From contig NZ_WMKA01000020.1 in the NCBI RefSeq assembly GCF_009711085.1, forward strand, positions 1 through 46,382: a stretch of 46,382 nt of DNA, written 5' to 3'. This DNA is from Cellulosimicrobium composti. GTDB taxonomy: Bacteria > Actinomycetota > Actinomycetes > Actinomycetales > Cellulomonadaceae. The position numbers and the translations under genes were made by a program. This document shows positions 1 through 7,627 of this stretch, piece by piece. The notes below the pieces were generated by a model. That model was given only the letters and a program-made list of their open reading frames with translations, ran no database searches and was not told the origin of the DNA. Positions within the stretch are counted from its first letter, which is position 1, and the number at the start of each line of letters is the position of its first letter.

Positions 1-755
1 GCGCCGGGGCCCGCCGGGACGGGGCCGTGGCCCGCGGCCGGGGCCTGGCCCGGGCCCGCGGGGGTGCCCGGCCCGGGGGCCGGGTGGCCGCCCCGGCCGG
101 GACCCTGCGGGGACTGGCCCGGGCGGGAGCCGCGCTGCGTGAGCGCGGAGACCACGACGACGGCCACGGTGACGAACGCGGCGACCCAGAAGAGGCCGGT
201 CAGCCAGCCGAGGTCGATCGCGTCCCACCACGACCACCAGCCGCCGCCCCACGACAGGCCGACGACGACGAACGCCGCCGCGCCGAGCAGGGCGACGTCG
301 ACGTTGCCGCGGAACGCCTCCTGGAGGTGGATGCGGCCGTCGCGGCGCTCGGGCAGCAGGGCCCACGCCGCGCCGTACAGCACGAGGCCGGCGCCGGAGA
401 GGAAGAACGTCACGAACAGCAGGCCGCGCACGATGAGCGGGTCGATCCCGAACCGCTCGGCGACGCCGGAGGCCACGCCCCCGATCCAGCGGTCGTCGGA
501 GCGGAAGATGCCGACCCGGCGCACGGCGTCGAAGAAGCCGTCGCCGCCGGTCGGGCGCGCGCCACCGGGCGCGGCGCCGCCCGGCGCCCCGGGGGGCGGG
601 GCCTGCGCGGGGTCGGGTCCGGTCCAGGCCGTGCCGGGTCCCGGCGCGGGGCCGGACGGCCCGGGAGGGACCGTGCCCGGCTGCGGGCCGGGCGTCGAGG
701 GGTCGCCGGGGTGCCCGGGCTGGCCGCCGGGTCCGGGGAGGTCGGGAGTGCTCAT
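1..755 (-). CDS. PspC-domain membrane protein (3' end beyond left edge)
   Basis: The reading frame runs from an ATG at 755 off the left edge, so the C-terminus is missing. The first 75 or so residues are a Pro/Gly-rich cytoplasmic tail. A PspC domain follows, recognisable from GFFDAVRRVGIFRSDDRWIG, then GGVASGVAERFGIDP and a hydrophobic helix ending in LLPERRDG. At least two more membrane segments follow (around VALLGAAAFVVVGLSW and LFWVAAFVTVAVVVSAL), then a second Pro/Gly-rich tail. PspC domains belong to the phage-shock membrane-stress family. The gene is divergent from a PspC-domain histidine kinase, a frequent actinobacterial arrangement, and probably belongs to the same envelope-stress response. 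An in-frame ATG at 764 is an alternative start; neither has a convincing Shine-Dalgarno. The family call is firm; the exact role is inferred. Confidence 0.85.
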   Translation of the reverse strand, partial: MSTPDLPGPGGQPGHPGDPSTPGPQPGTVPPGPSGPAPGPGTAWTGPDPAQAPPPGAPGGAAPGGARPTGGDGFFDAVRRVGIFRSDDRWIGGVASGVAERFGIDPLIVRGLLFVTFFLSGAGLVLYGAAWALLPERRDGRIHLQEAFRGNVDVALLGAAAFVVVGLSWGGGWWSWWDAIDLGWLTGLFWVAAFVTVAVVVVSALTQRGSRPGQSPQGPGRGGHPAPGPGTPAGPGQAPAAGHGPVPAGPG

Positions 756-891
756 GACCACCATGCTGGTCCGCGGGCCGCGCGTCGGGTATCGGGTGCC
801 ACCCTGACCCGACCCTGAACGGTGCGCCGGACGACCCTGGTTTCGCCGTCGGGGGGTCCTCCGGGGGCGCGCCACGTGTGACGATCGGGGG
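756..891. promoter_or_regulatory. Divergent promoter region between the PspC protein and the PspC kinase
   Basis: This 136-bp gap separates two divergently transcribed PspC-domain genes and must carry both promoters. I see no convincing -35/-10 pair, only a TATC-type element near 791. No coding sequence is supported here. Confidence 0.4.
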
Positions 892-2292
892 GTGACGTCA
901 GCCCTCTCACCTGCCCGCCGACCCGGAGACCTCCCGCTGCGCCGACCCGAGCGCGGCCGGTGGGTCGGCGGCGTGTGCGCGGGGCTCGCGGCGCACCTCG
1001 GCGTCGGCGTGGGCGTCGTGCGGCTCGTCATGGCGCTCCTCGCGCTCGCGGGCGGGGCCGGCCTCGCGCTCTACGTGTTCTGGTGGCTCACCGTCCCGCC
1101 GGGCGACCCGGAGACGGCGCGCGACGAGCAGCGCCCCGCCTCCCTGTCGCGGCTCGCGCCGCGGCTCCAGGGCGGGGTGCGGCGGCTGCCCGTGCGCGAC
1201 GTCGCGGTCGGCGTCGTCCTGCTCGGCGGGGCCGCGCTGCTCGTCGCGCTGCGCACCGGCGTGGACGTCGAGGTGTCGTGGGTGATTCCCGTCCTCATCG
1301 CGCTCGCGGGCGCGGCGCTCGCGTGGAGCCAGCTCGACGCGGTCGAGCGCGGCCGGCTGCTCACGCGCGCGGGCGGGCGCACGCCCGCCGGGGTGCTGCG
1401 CATCGCCGGGGGCGTGGTGCTCGTGCTCGTCGGCATCGTCCTGCTCGTGGGCCAGGACGCGCGCCCCACGCAGATCGTGCGCGCGGCCGTGGCGGCCGTC
1501 GCGGTGCTCGCCGGCGTCGCGATCGTGCTCGCCCCGTGGTGGCTGCGGCTCGTGCGCGAGCTCGGCGACGAGCGGGCCGCCCGCGCGCGCGAGGCCGAGC
1601 GGGCCGACATCGCCGCGCACCTGCACGACTCGGTGCTCCAGACGCTCGCGCTCATCCGCGCCCGGTCCTCCGACGCGGACACCGTCGCGCGCCTCGCGCG
1701 CGCGCAGGAGCGCGAGCTGCGCGAGTGGCTGTACGACGACCGCCCCTCGCCCGGCACGTCGCTCGCCGCCGAGCTCCGCGCGCTCGTCGCGGAGGTCGAG
1801 GACGGCCGCGTCGGCCGCCGGGCCGAGCCCATCGGCGGGGTGCCGGGGGAGGCCGAGCCGGGCCCCGTCGTCGTGGACGTCGTCGTGGTGGGTGACTGCA
1901 CGCCGACGCAGGAGACGGCCGCGCTGCTCCAGGCGACGCGCGAGGCGCTCGTCAACGCCGTGGCGCACGGCGGCCCGCCGTACTCGGTCTACCTCGAGGT
2001 GAGCGACGACGCGGCCGAGGTGTTCGTGCGCGACCGCGGCGACGGGTTCGTCATGGACGACGTGGCGCCCGACCGGTTCGGGGTGCGCGAGTCCATCCTC
2101 GGGCGCGTGCAGCGGCGCGGCGGCAAGGCCGAGATCATCAGCCGGCCCGGGTGGGGCACCGAGGTACGGTTGCGCGTGCCGCGCGCGGTCGCCGAGCCGG
2201 GCGCGACGCCGGGTCCCGCGACGGGCCCGGCGGCCCGGGCCGAGGGCGGCACGGGCCGCGCGCACGCCCCGACGAGCGAGGAGACGCCGTGA
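892..2292 (+). CDS. PspC-domain sensor histidine kinase
   Basis: This 466-residue membrane sensor kinase presumably autophosphorylates and passes phosphate to the adjacent LuxR-type regulator. Residues about 15-70 are a PspC domain (RGRWVGGVCAGLAAHLGV and a membrane helix). Further membrane segments lie near residues 100-120, 123-145, 165-185 and 193-215. The dimerisation/phosphoacceptor segment DIAAHLHDSVLQTLALI gives His245 of the LHD motif, typical of NarL-partner (HisKA_3-like) kinases. The ATPase domain shows EALVNAVAHG (N box), DRGDGF (G1) and GWGTEVRLRVP near the end. The start is GTG at 892. The stop overlaps the regulator's GTG start by 4 bases (GTGA), so the two are translationally coupled. 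The trigger is probably envelope stress, by analogy with PspC. Confidence 0.93.
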   Translation: MTSALSPARRPGDLPLRRPERGRWVGGVCAGLAAHLGVGVGVVRLVMALLALAGGAGLALYVFWWLTVPPGDPETARDEQRPASLSRLAPRLQGGVRRLPVRDVAVGVVLLGGAALLVALRTGVDVEVSWVIPVLIALAGAALAWSQLDAVERGRLLTRAGGRTPAGVLRIAGGVVLVLVGIVLLVGQDARPTQIVRAAVAAVAVLAGVAIVLAPWWLRLVRELGDERAARAREAERADIAAHLHDSVLQTLALIRARSSDADTVARLARAQERELREWLYDDRPSPGTSLAAELRALVAEVEDGRVGRRAEPIGGVPGEAEPGPVVVDVVVVGDCTPTQETAALLQATREALVNAVAHGGPPYSVYLEVSDDAAEVFVRDRGDGFVMDDVAPDRFGVRESILGRVQRRGGKAEIISRPGWGTEVRLRVPRAVAEPGATPGPATGPAARAEGGTGRAHAPTSEETP

Positions 2293-2987
2293 CGACCATC
2301 CCCAGCGCGACGACCGACGGCGCGCCCGCGACCGGGCCCGTGCCCGTGGTGCTGGTCGACGATCACCACATGTTCCGTGCGGGCGTGCGGGCGAGCCTCG
2401 ACCCGGCGCTCGTCACGGTGGTCGGGGAGGCCGACGACGTCGAGTCGGCGGTCGCGCGCGTGCACGAGCTGCGACCGCCGGTCGTGCTGCTCGACGTGCA
2501 CCTCCCGGGCGGGAACGGCGGCGGTGGCGCCGAGGTCATCCAGCGGTGCGCGGACGTGCTCGGCGAGGTCCGGTTCCTCGCGCTCTCGGTGTCCGACGCC
2601 GCGGAGGACGTCGTCGCGGTCATCCGCGCCGGAGCGCGGGGGTACGTGACGAAGGCGATCTCCGGGCCGGACCTGTCGGCCGCCGTCGGGCAGGTCGCGG
2701 GCGGCGACGCGGTGTTCTCCCCGCGCCTCGCCGGGTTCGTGCTCGACGCGTTCGGCACGGGCGCGGGCGACGTCGCGGTGCACGACGACGAGCTCGACCG
2801 CCTCTCCGCGCGCGAGCAGGAGGTCATGCGCCTCATCGCGCGGGGCTACACGTACCGCGAGGTCGCGTCGGAGCTGTTCATCTCGATCAAGACCGTCGAG
2901 ACCCACGTCTCCGCGGTGCTGCGCAAGCTCCAGCTCTCCTCGCGGCACGAGCTGACGCGCTGGGCGGCCCAGCGCCGCCTGCTCTGA
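2289..2987 (+). CDS. LuxR/NarL-family response regulator
   Basis: This 232-residue two-component regulator has an N-terminal receiver domain. Its acidic pocket is VVLVDDHHMFRAGV, the phosphoacceptor is Asp69 in VVLLDVHLPGG, and the conserved Lys is in GYVTKAI. The C-terminal LuxR helix-turn-helix runs from LSAREQEVMRLIARGYTYRE to SIKTVETHVSAVLRKL. The GTG start overlaps the kinase stop codon (GTGA), so the two products are made together and almost certainly pair. The gene converges with cysG with only 6 bases between the stop codons. Target promoters cannot be read from the window; the divergent PspC gene is an obvious candidate. Confidence 0.95.
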   Translation: MTTIPSATTDGAPATGPVPVVLVDDHHMFRAGVRASLDPALVTVVGEADDVESAVARVHELRPPVVLLDVHLPGGNGGGGAEVIQRCADVLGEVRFLALSVSDAAEDVVAVIRAGARGYVTKAISGPDLSAAVGQVAGGDAVFSPRLAGFVLDAFGTGAGDVAVHDDELDRLSAREQEVMRLIARGYTYREVASELFISIKTVETHVSAVLRKLQLSSRHELTRWAAQRRLL

Positions 2988-2993
2988 CGGCGC

Positions 2994-4373
2994 TCAGCGC
3001 GGGGCGGCCGCCCACGCGGGGGAGAGGGTCACGACGTCGCCCACCACGGTGACCGCCGGGGGCCGGACGCCGGCCTCGCGCGCCCGCGCCGCGATCGTCG
3101 CGAGCGTCCCGACCGTGGTCCGCTGGCGCGGGCCGTACCCGTCCTCGACCACGGCGACGGGCGTCTCGGGCGAGCGGCCCTGCGCGACGAGCGCGTCGGC
3201 GGTCTCGGCGAGGCGCGAGACGCCCATGAGCAGCACGACCGTGTGGTCCCGCGCGGCCGGGACCGTGCCGACGTCCTCGTGCCCGGTGAGCACGGTGAAC
3301 CCGCGCGAGAGCCCGCGGTGCGTCACGGGGATGCCCGCCGCGGCGGGGACGGAGACGGCGCTCGTCACGCCCGGCACGACCTCGACCGGGACGCCGTGCT
3401 CGCGGCACGCCTCGAGCTCCTCGCCGCCGCGCCCGAACACGTACGGGTCGCCGCCCTTGAGCCGCACGACCCGCCGCCCGACGAGGGCGTGGTGCACGAG
3501 GATCCGGTTGATCTCCGCCTGCGGGACGGGGTGGTGGCCCGGCGTCTTGCCGACGTCGATCACCTCCACGTCGTCGCCGAGCTCGGCCAGCAGGCCGCGC
3601 GGCCCGAGGCGGTCGACGACGACGACGTCGGCCTCGGCGAGCAGGCGGCGGCCGCGCACCGAGACGAGCCCGGTGTCGCCCGGGCCGCCGCCGACGAGCG
3701 CGACGGAGCCGACCGGACGCACGAGCGGTGCGGTGACGGCCCCGGCGAGGGACGTCTCGCCGTCGGTCCCGGGCGCGGGGTTGCCCGCGCGGGCCGGGCG
3801 CACCGCGCGCAGCGGCAGCTCGCCGGTCTCCAGGAGCGCGGCGACGGCGTCGCGCACGCGCTGCGCCCGCCGCGGGTCGCGGCCCGCGTTGACGGACACG
3901 GTGACCTCGGCGCCCGTGGCGCCTTCGGGACCGGCGCCCGAGGACGACCCGACGCGCGTGCGCGCGACCGCGGGCACCCACGCCGTCGCGAGGTCCGCGT
4001 CGCCCGCGGTGACGCAGAAGACGCGGTCCGCCTCGGCGTCGGCCGCGACCTGGGCGTCCACGACGGGGTCGCCCGTCGCGGCGTGCGCGAGCCACGCGCC
4101 GTCGAGGTCGCCCGTGAGGTAGTCGCGGCGGACCCACGTAAGCGGCGCGCCCGTCGCGGGGCGCGCGCCCGGCGCGTCGGGCGCGTGCTCGGCGACGAGG
4201 TCCGCGAGGTCCTCGCACACGAACGGCGCGACGACGGTCACGACCGCCCCCGCGTCGAGGAGACCCCGCGTGCGCCGCGCGGCGACGGGCCCGCCGCCCA
4301 CGACGACGGCGAGCCGCCCCGCGAGGCGCAGGCCGAGCGGGTAGGTCTCGTGGTGCTGCTCGCTGGTCGTCAC
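2994..4373 (-). CDS. cysG: Siroheme synthase / uroporphyrinogen-III C-methyltransferase
   Basis: This 459-residue fusion makes siroheme precursors for the sulfite reductase of the same operon. The N-terminal part, to about residue 170, is a SirC/Met8-like precorrin-2 dehydrogenase with an NAD-binding glycine loop (VVVGGGPVAARRTRGLLDAG). The C-terminal part, from about residue 215, is a SAM-dependent uroporphyrinogen-III methyltransferase: VALVGGGPGDTGLVSVRG, VVRLKGGDPYVFGRGGEE and PGVTSAVSVPAAAGIPVTHR are family signatures. It starts with GTG at 4373, 7 bases after cysN, behind a GAGGA Shine-Dalgarno. It is the last gene of the sulfate operon. Whether the N-terminal domain also does the ferrochelatase step, as in enterobacterial CysG, cannot be judged from sequence; many actinobacteria use a separate chelatase. 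Confidence 0.93.
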   Translation of the reverse strand: MTTSEQHHETYPLGLRLAGRLAVVVGGGPVAARRTRGLLDAGAVVTVVAPFVCEDLADLVAEHAPDAPGARPATGAPLTWVRRDYLTGDLDGAWLAHAATGDPVVDAQVAADAEADRVFCVTAGDADLATAWVPAVARTRVGSSSGAGPEGATGAEVTVSVNAGRDPRRAQRVRDAVAALLETGELPLRAVRPARAGNPAPGTDGETSLAGAVTAPLVRPVGSVALVGGGPGDTGLVSVRGRRLLAEADVVVVDRLGPRGLLAELGDDVEVIDVGKTPGHHPVPQAEINRILVHHALVGRRVVRLKGGDPYVFGRGGEELEACREHGVPVEVVPGVTSAVSVPAAAGIPVTHRGLSRGFTVLTGHEDVGTVPAARDHTVVLLMGVSRLAETADALVAQGRSPETPVAVVEDGYGPRQRTTVGTLATIAARAREAGVRPPAVTVVGDVVTLSPAWAAAPR

Positions 4374-4380
4374 GGTGTCC

Positions 4381-5760
4381 TCAGATCGCGTACGAGCCGG
4401 GTCGCTCGGCCGGGCGGCGGACCGCGGCGAGCGCGTCCCCGACCATCCCGGCCGCGAGCGTCCCGCCGTCCTGGGCGTCGACGAGCAGGAACGCCCCCGT
4501 GCGGCGGGCGACGACGTACTCCTCCGCGGCGACGGGGGCGGCGAGGCGCAGCGTGACGCGGCCGATGTCGTTGAGCTCCAGGCGCTCGGCGGGCTCGAGC
4601 TCGGCCGTGTCGAGGTCGAGCCGTCCGACGACGTCGCGCACCACGGCCTGCACGGTGCGGGTGGTGTGCTTGAGCAGCACGCGCGCGCCGGGCAGGAGCG
4701 GGCGGTCGCCGAGCCACGCGAGCGTGCCCTCGACGTCCTGCGTGACGTCGGGGGCCTCGGCCGCGGCGGCGATGAGGTCGCCGCGCGCGACGTCCACGTC
4801 GTCGGTCAGGCGGATCGTCACCGACTGCGGCGCGAACGCCTCGGTGAGCGTCTCGCCGCTCGCGAGCGAGTCGGCCGTGTCGATCCCCGCGACGGTCGTG
4901 CGGCGACCCGAGGGCAGCACCACGACCTCGTCGCCGACGGTGACGACGCCCGAGGCGACCTGGCCCGCGTACCCGCGGTAGTCGCGGTAGCGCTCGTCGG
5001 CCGCGGCCTGCGGCCGGATGACGACCTGGACGGGGAAGCGGAACGACTCGGTCTCCGGGTCGTCACCCGTCGGCAGCTCCTCGAGGAGCTCCAGCAGGCT
5101 CGGGCCGTCGTACCAGGGCGTGTTCGCGCTCGACCGGTCCACGACGTTGTCGCCGACGAGGGCCGAGACGGGGATCGTGTGGACGTCGCCGACGCCGAGC
5201 GACGTCGCCGCCGCGCGGATGTCCGCGGCGAGCTCCGCGTAGCGGGCCTCGCCGTAGTCGACGAGGTCGATCTTGTTCACCGCGACGACCACGTGCGGCA
5301 CGCGCAGGAGGCTCGCGACGGCGAGGTGCCGGCGCGTCTGCTCCAGCAGGCCCTTGCGCGCGTCGATGAGCAGCACCACCACGTCCGCCGTCGAGGCGCC
5401 CGTCACGGTGTTGCGCGTGTACTGCACGTGCCCGGGGCAGTCCGCGAGGATGAACGACCGGCGCGCGGTCGCGAAGTACCGGTACGCGACGTCGATCGTG
5501 ATGCCCTGCTCGCGCTCGGCGCGCAGGCCGTCGGTGAGCAGCGCGAGGTCCGCCGTCTCGAGGCCGCGGTCGCGCGAGACGCGCTCGACGGCGTCGAGCT
5601 GGTCGGCGAGCACGGACTTGGAGTCGAACAGCAGGCGGCCCACGAGCGTGGACTTGCCGTCGTCGACGGACCCGGCGGTCGCGAGGCGCAGGAGCGTGCC
5701 GCGGCGCGTGTCGTCGAGCGGCACGGACTCGCCCTCGACGGTGCTGGTCTGGGTGCCCAT
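4381..5760 (-). CDS. cysN: Sulfate adenylyltransferase subunit 1 (GTPase)
   Basis: This 459-residue CysN hydrolyses GTP to drive adenylyl transfer from ATP to sulfate by CysD, giving adenosine phosphosulfate. Translation-factor GTPase motifs are plain: G1 in AGSVDDGKSTL, G3 in ILADCPGHVQYTRN and G4 in VVAVNKIDLVD, followed by EF-Tu-like beta-barrel domains. The length corresponds to CysN alone. There is no C-terminal APS-kinase (CysC) domain as in mycobacterial CysNC, so the operon does not make PAPS. The ATG at 5760 shares one base with the cysD stop (TGATG), and a GGAGGGG Shine-Dalgarno lies just upstream. Partner: CysD, encoded immediately before it. Confidence 0.96.
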   Translation of the reverse strand: MGTQTSTVEGESVPLDDTRRGTLLRLATAGSVDDGKSTLVGRLLFDSKSVLADQLDAVERVSRDRGLETADLALLTDGLRAEREQGITIDVAYRYFATARRSFILADCPGHVQYTRNTVTGASTADVVVLLIDARKGLLEQTRRHLAVASLLRVPHVVVAVNKIDLVDYGEARYAELAADIRAAATSLGVGDVHTIPVSALVGDNVVDRSSANTPWYDGPSLLELLEELPTGDDPETESFRFPVQVVIRPQAAADERYRDYRGYAGQVASGVVTVGDEVVVLPSGRRTTVAGIDTADSLASGETLTEAFAPQSVTIRLTDDVDVARGDLIAAAAEAPDVTQDVEGTLAWLGDRPLLPGARVLLKHTTRTVQAVVRDVVGRLDLDTAELEPAERLELNDIGRVTLRLAAPVAAEEYVVARRTGAFLLVDAQDGGTLAAGMVGDALAAVRRPAERPGSYAI

Positions 5761-6755
5761 CAGAAGTACCCCTCCTTCTTGCGGTCCTCCATGGCGGCCT
5801 CGGAGAGGCGGTCGTCGGCGCGGGTCGCGCCGCGCTCGGTGATGCGCGTCGCGGCGACCTCGGCGATGACGTCCTCGACGCCGGCGGCGTCCGAGCGCAC
5901 GGCACCCGTGCAGGACATGTCTCCCACCGTGCGGTAGCGCACGGTCTCGGTGCGCACGGACGCGGCCTCGGCGTCGGTGCGGGGCGCGGAGTACGGCCCG
6001 ACGGCGAGCAGCATGCCGTCGCGGTCGAACACCTCGCGCTCGTGCGCGTAGTAGAGCGCGGGCAGCTCGATGCGCTCACGCGCGATGTACCGCCACACGT
6101 CGAGCTCGGTCCAGTTCGACAGCGGGAACACGCGCACGTGCTCGCCCGGCCGGTGGCGCCCGTTGTAGAGGTTCCACAGCTCCGGGCGCTGGTTGCGCGG
6201 GTCCCACTGGCCGAACTCGTCGCGCAGCGAGAACACGCGCTCCTTGGCACGCGCCTTCTCCTCGTCGCGGCGCCCGCCGCCGAACACGGCGTCGAACCGG
6301 TGGTCCGAGATCGCGTCGAGCAGCGGCTGCGTCTGGAGCGGGTTGCGCGTCCCGTCGGCGCGCTCGCGCAGCCGGCCGTCGTCGATGTAGTCCTGCACGC
6401 GCGCGACCTCGAGCCGCAGGCCCAGGCGCTGCGCCGTCGCGTCGCGGTAGGCGAGCACCTCGGGGAAGTTGTGGCCCGTGTCCACGTGCAGCACGGGGAA
6501 CGGCACCGGGCCGGGCGCGAACGCCTTGACGGCGAGGTGCAGCATCACCACGGAGTCCTTGCCGCCGCTGAACAGCAGCACCGGGCGCTCGAACTCGGCC
6601 ACCACCTCACGGATGATGTGGATGCCCTCGCTCTCGAGCGCGTCGAGCTGCGTGAGGCGGCGCGCGCTGGGCAGGGCCGCGGTCGGGGTCGGCGCCGCGT
6701 CCGGGGTGGAAGGTCCCGCGGACGGCGCGTCGGTCGTCAGGTCGATGGTCGTCAT
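5760..6755 (-). CDS. cysD: Sulfate adenylyltransferase subunit 2
   Basis: This 331-residue catalytic subunit of ATP sulfurylase forms the APS-producing complex with CysN. It is an adenine-nucleotide alpha-hydrolase-fold protein with the PP-loop LLFSGGKDSVVMLHLAVKAF. Other CysD-typical segments are FPVLHVDTGHNFPEVLAYRD, RRDEEKARAKERVFSLRDEFGQWDP and FPLSNWTELDVWRYIARERI, and it ends in MEDRKKEGYF. I chose ATG 6755 because GAGGA lies 5 bases upstream. An in-frame ATG at 6767 overlaps the cysH stop (ATGA) but has no Shine-Dalgarno. The first 35 or so residues are a low-complexity Thr/Pro/Ala extension. The gene is coupled on both sides in the sulfate operon. Confidence 0.96.
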   Translation of the reverse strand: MTTIDLTTDAPSAGPSTPDAAPTPTAALPSARRLTQLDALESEGIHIIREVVAEFERPVLLFSGGKDSVVMLHLAVKAFAPGPVPFPVLHVDTGHNFPEVLAYRDATAQRLGLRLEVARVQDYIDDGRLRERADGTRNPLQTQPLLDAISDHRFDAVFGGGRRDEEKARAKERVFSLRDEFGQWDPRNQRPELWNLYNGRHRPGEHVRVFPLSNWTELDVWRYIARERIELPALYYAHEREVFDRDGMLLAVGPYSAPRTDAEAASVRTETVRYRTVGDMSCTGAVRSDAAGVEDVIAEVAATRITERGATRADDRLSEAAMEDRKKEGYF

Positions 6756-6763
6756 GCCCGTCC

Positions 6764-7627
6764 TCATACGTGGAGTCCGCACTCCGTCTTGTCGAGCCCG
6801 GCCCAGCGGCCGGCCCGAGGGTCCTCGCCCGGCGCGACGCGCCGGGTGCACGGCTGGCAGCCGATCGACGGGTAGCCGTCGTTCAGCAGCGGGTTGAGGG
6901 TCACCTGGTGCCGGGTCGCGTACGCGAGCAGGTCGTCGAACGACCAGGCCGCGAGCGGGTTGATCTTCACGAGCCCGTTCTTCTCGTCGAACGTGACGAG
7001 CGGCGTGCGCGTCCGCGTCGGCGCCTCGTCGCGGCGCACGCCGGTGACCCACACCTCGTAGCCGGCGAGCGTGCGGTGCAGCGGCTCGACCTTGCGCATC
7101 TGGCAGCACAGGCCTGGGTCGCGCGCGAAGAGGTCCTTACCGTGCGCGGTGTCCTGCTCGGCGACGGTGAGCTCGGGGCGCACGTCGACGATCGTCACGT
7201 CCAGCTGCTGCTCGACCGCGTCGCGCGTCCCCACCGTCTCGGCGAAGTGGTACCCCGTGTCGAGGAACAGCACGTCCACCCACGGGATCTGCGCCGCGAC
7301 GACGTGGGGGAGCACCGCGTCCGCCATCGAGCACGCGACCGCGACCGACGTGCCGAACTCGCGCGCCGCCCAGGCGACGACCTGCTCGGCCGTGGCCTCG
7401 TCGTCCGCCCCGATGCCGGAGCCCGCGAGCTCGGCCGCGCCGCGCCGCGCGATCTCGCGCAGCTCGTCGAGCGACCGCTTGGGCCGGCCGTGCCGCGCGC
7501 GCTCGGCGTGGTGCGCGGCCTTCGCAGCCTCGCGCTGCTCGGTGCGGGCCCGCGCGGCGGCGCGCAGCGCGGCCAACGGGTCGGTCGTGCCCGGCACGGT
7601 CGTCGTGGTGGCCTGGTCCTCGCTCAC
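6764..7627 (-). CDS. cysH: Assimilatory adenylyl-sulfate (APS) reductase
   Basis: This 287-residue CysH reduces APS to sulfite with thioredoxin-type electrons. It shows a degenerate PP-loop region (VAVACSMADAVLPHVV), DTGYHFAET, and RDEAPTRTRTP for substrate binding. The catalytic cysteine is in the C-terminal KTECGLHV. Two cysteine pairs, CCQMRK and GCQPC, are the ligands of a 4Fe-4S cluster. In this family those pairs mark APS-using rather than PAPS-using enzymes, which fits the missing CysC. The start is GTG at 7627, overlapping the sir stop by 4 bases (GTGA). An N-terminal extension of about 45 residues is charged and Ala-rich, of unknown role. Confidence 0.95.
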   Translation of the reverse strand: MSEDQATTTTVPGTTDPLAALRAAARARTEQREAAKAAHHAERARHGRPKRSLDELREIARRGAAELAGSGIGADDEATAEQVVAWAAREFGTSVAVACSMADAVLPHVVAAQIPWVDVLFLDTGYHFAETVGTRDAVEQQLDVTIVDVRPELTVAEQDTAHGKDLFARDPGLCCQMRKVEPLHRTLAGYEVWVTGVRRDEAPTRTRTPLVTFDEKNGLVKINPLAAWSFDDLLAYATRHQVTLNPLLNDGYPSIGCQPCTRRVAPGEDPRAGRWAGLDKTECGLHV

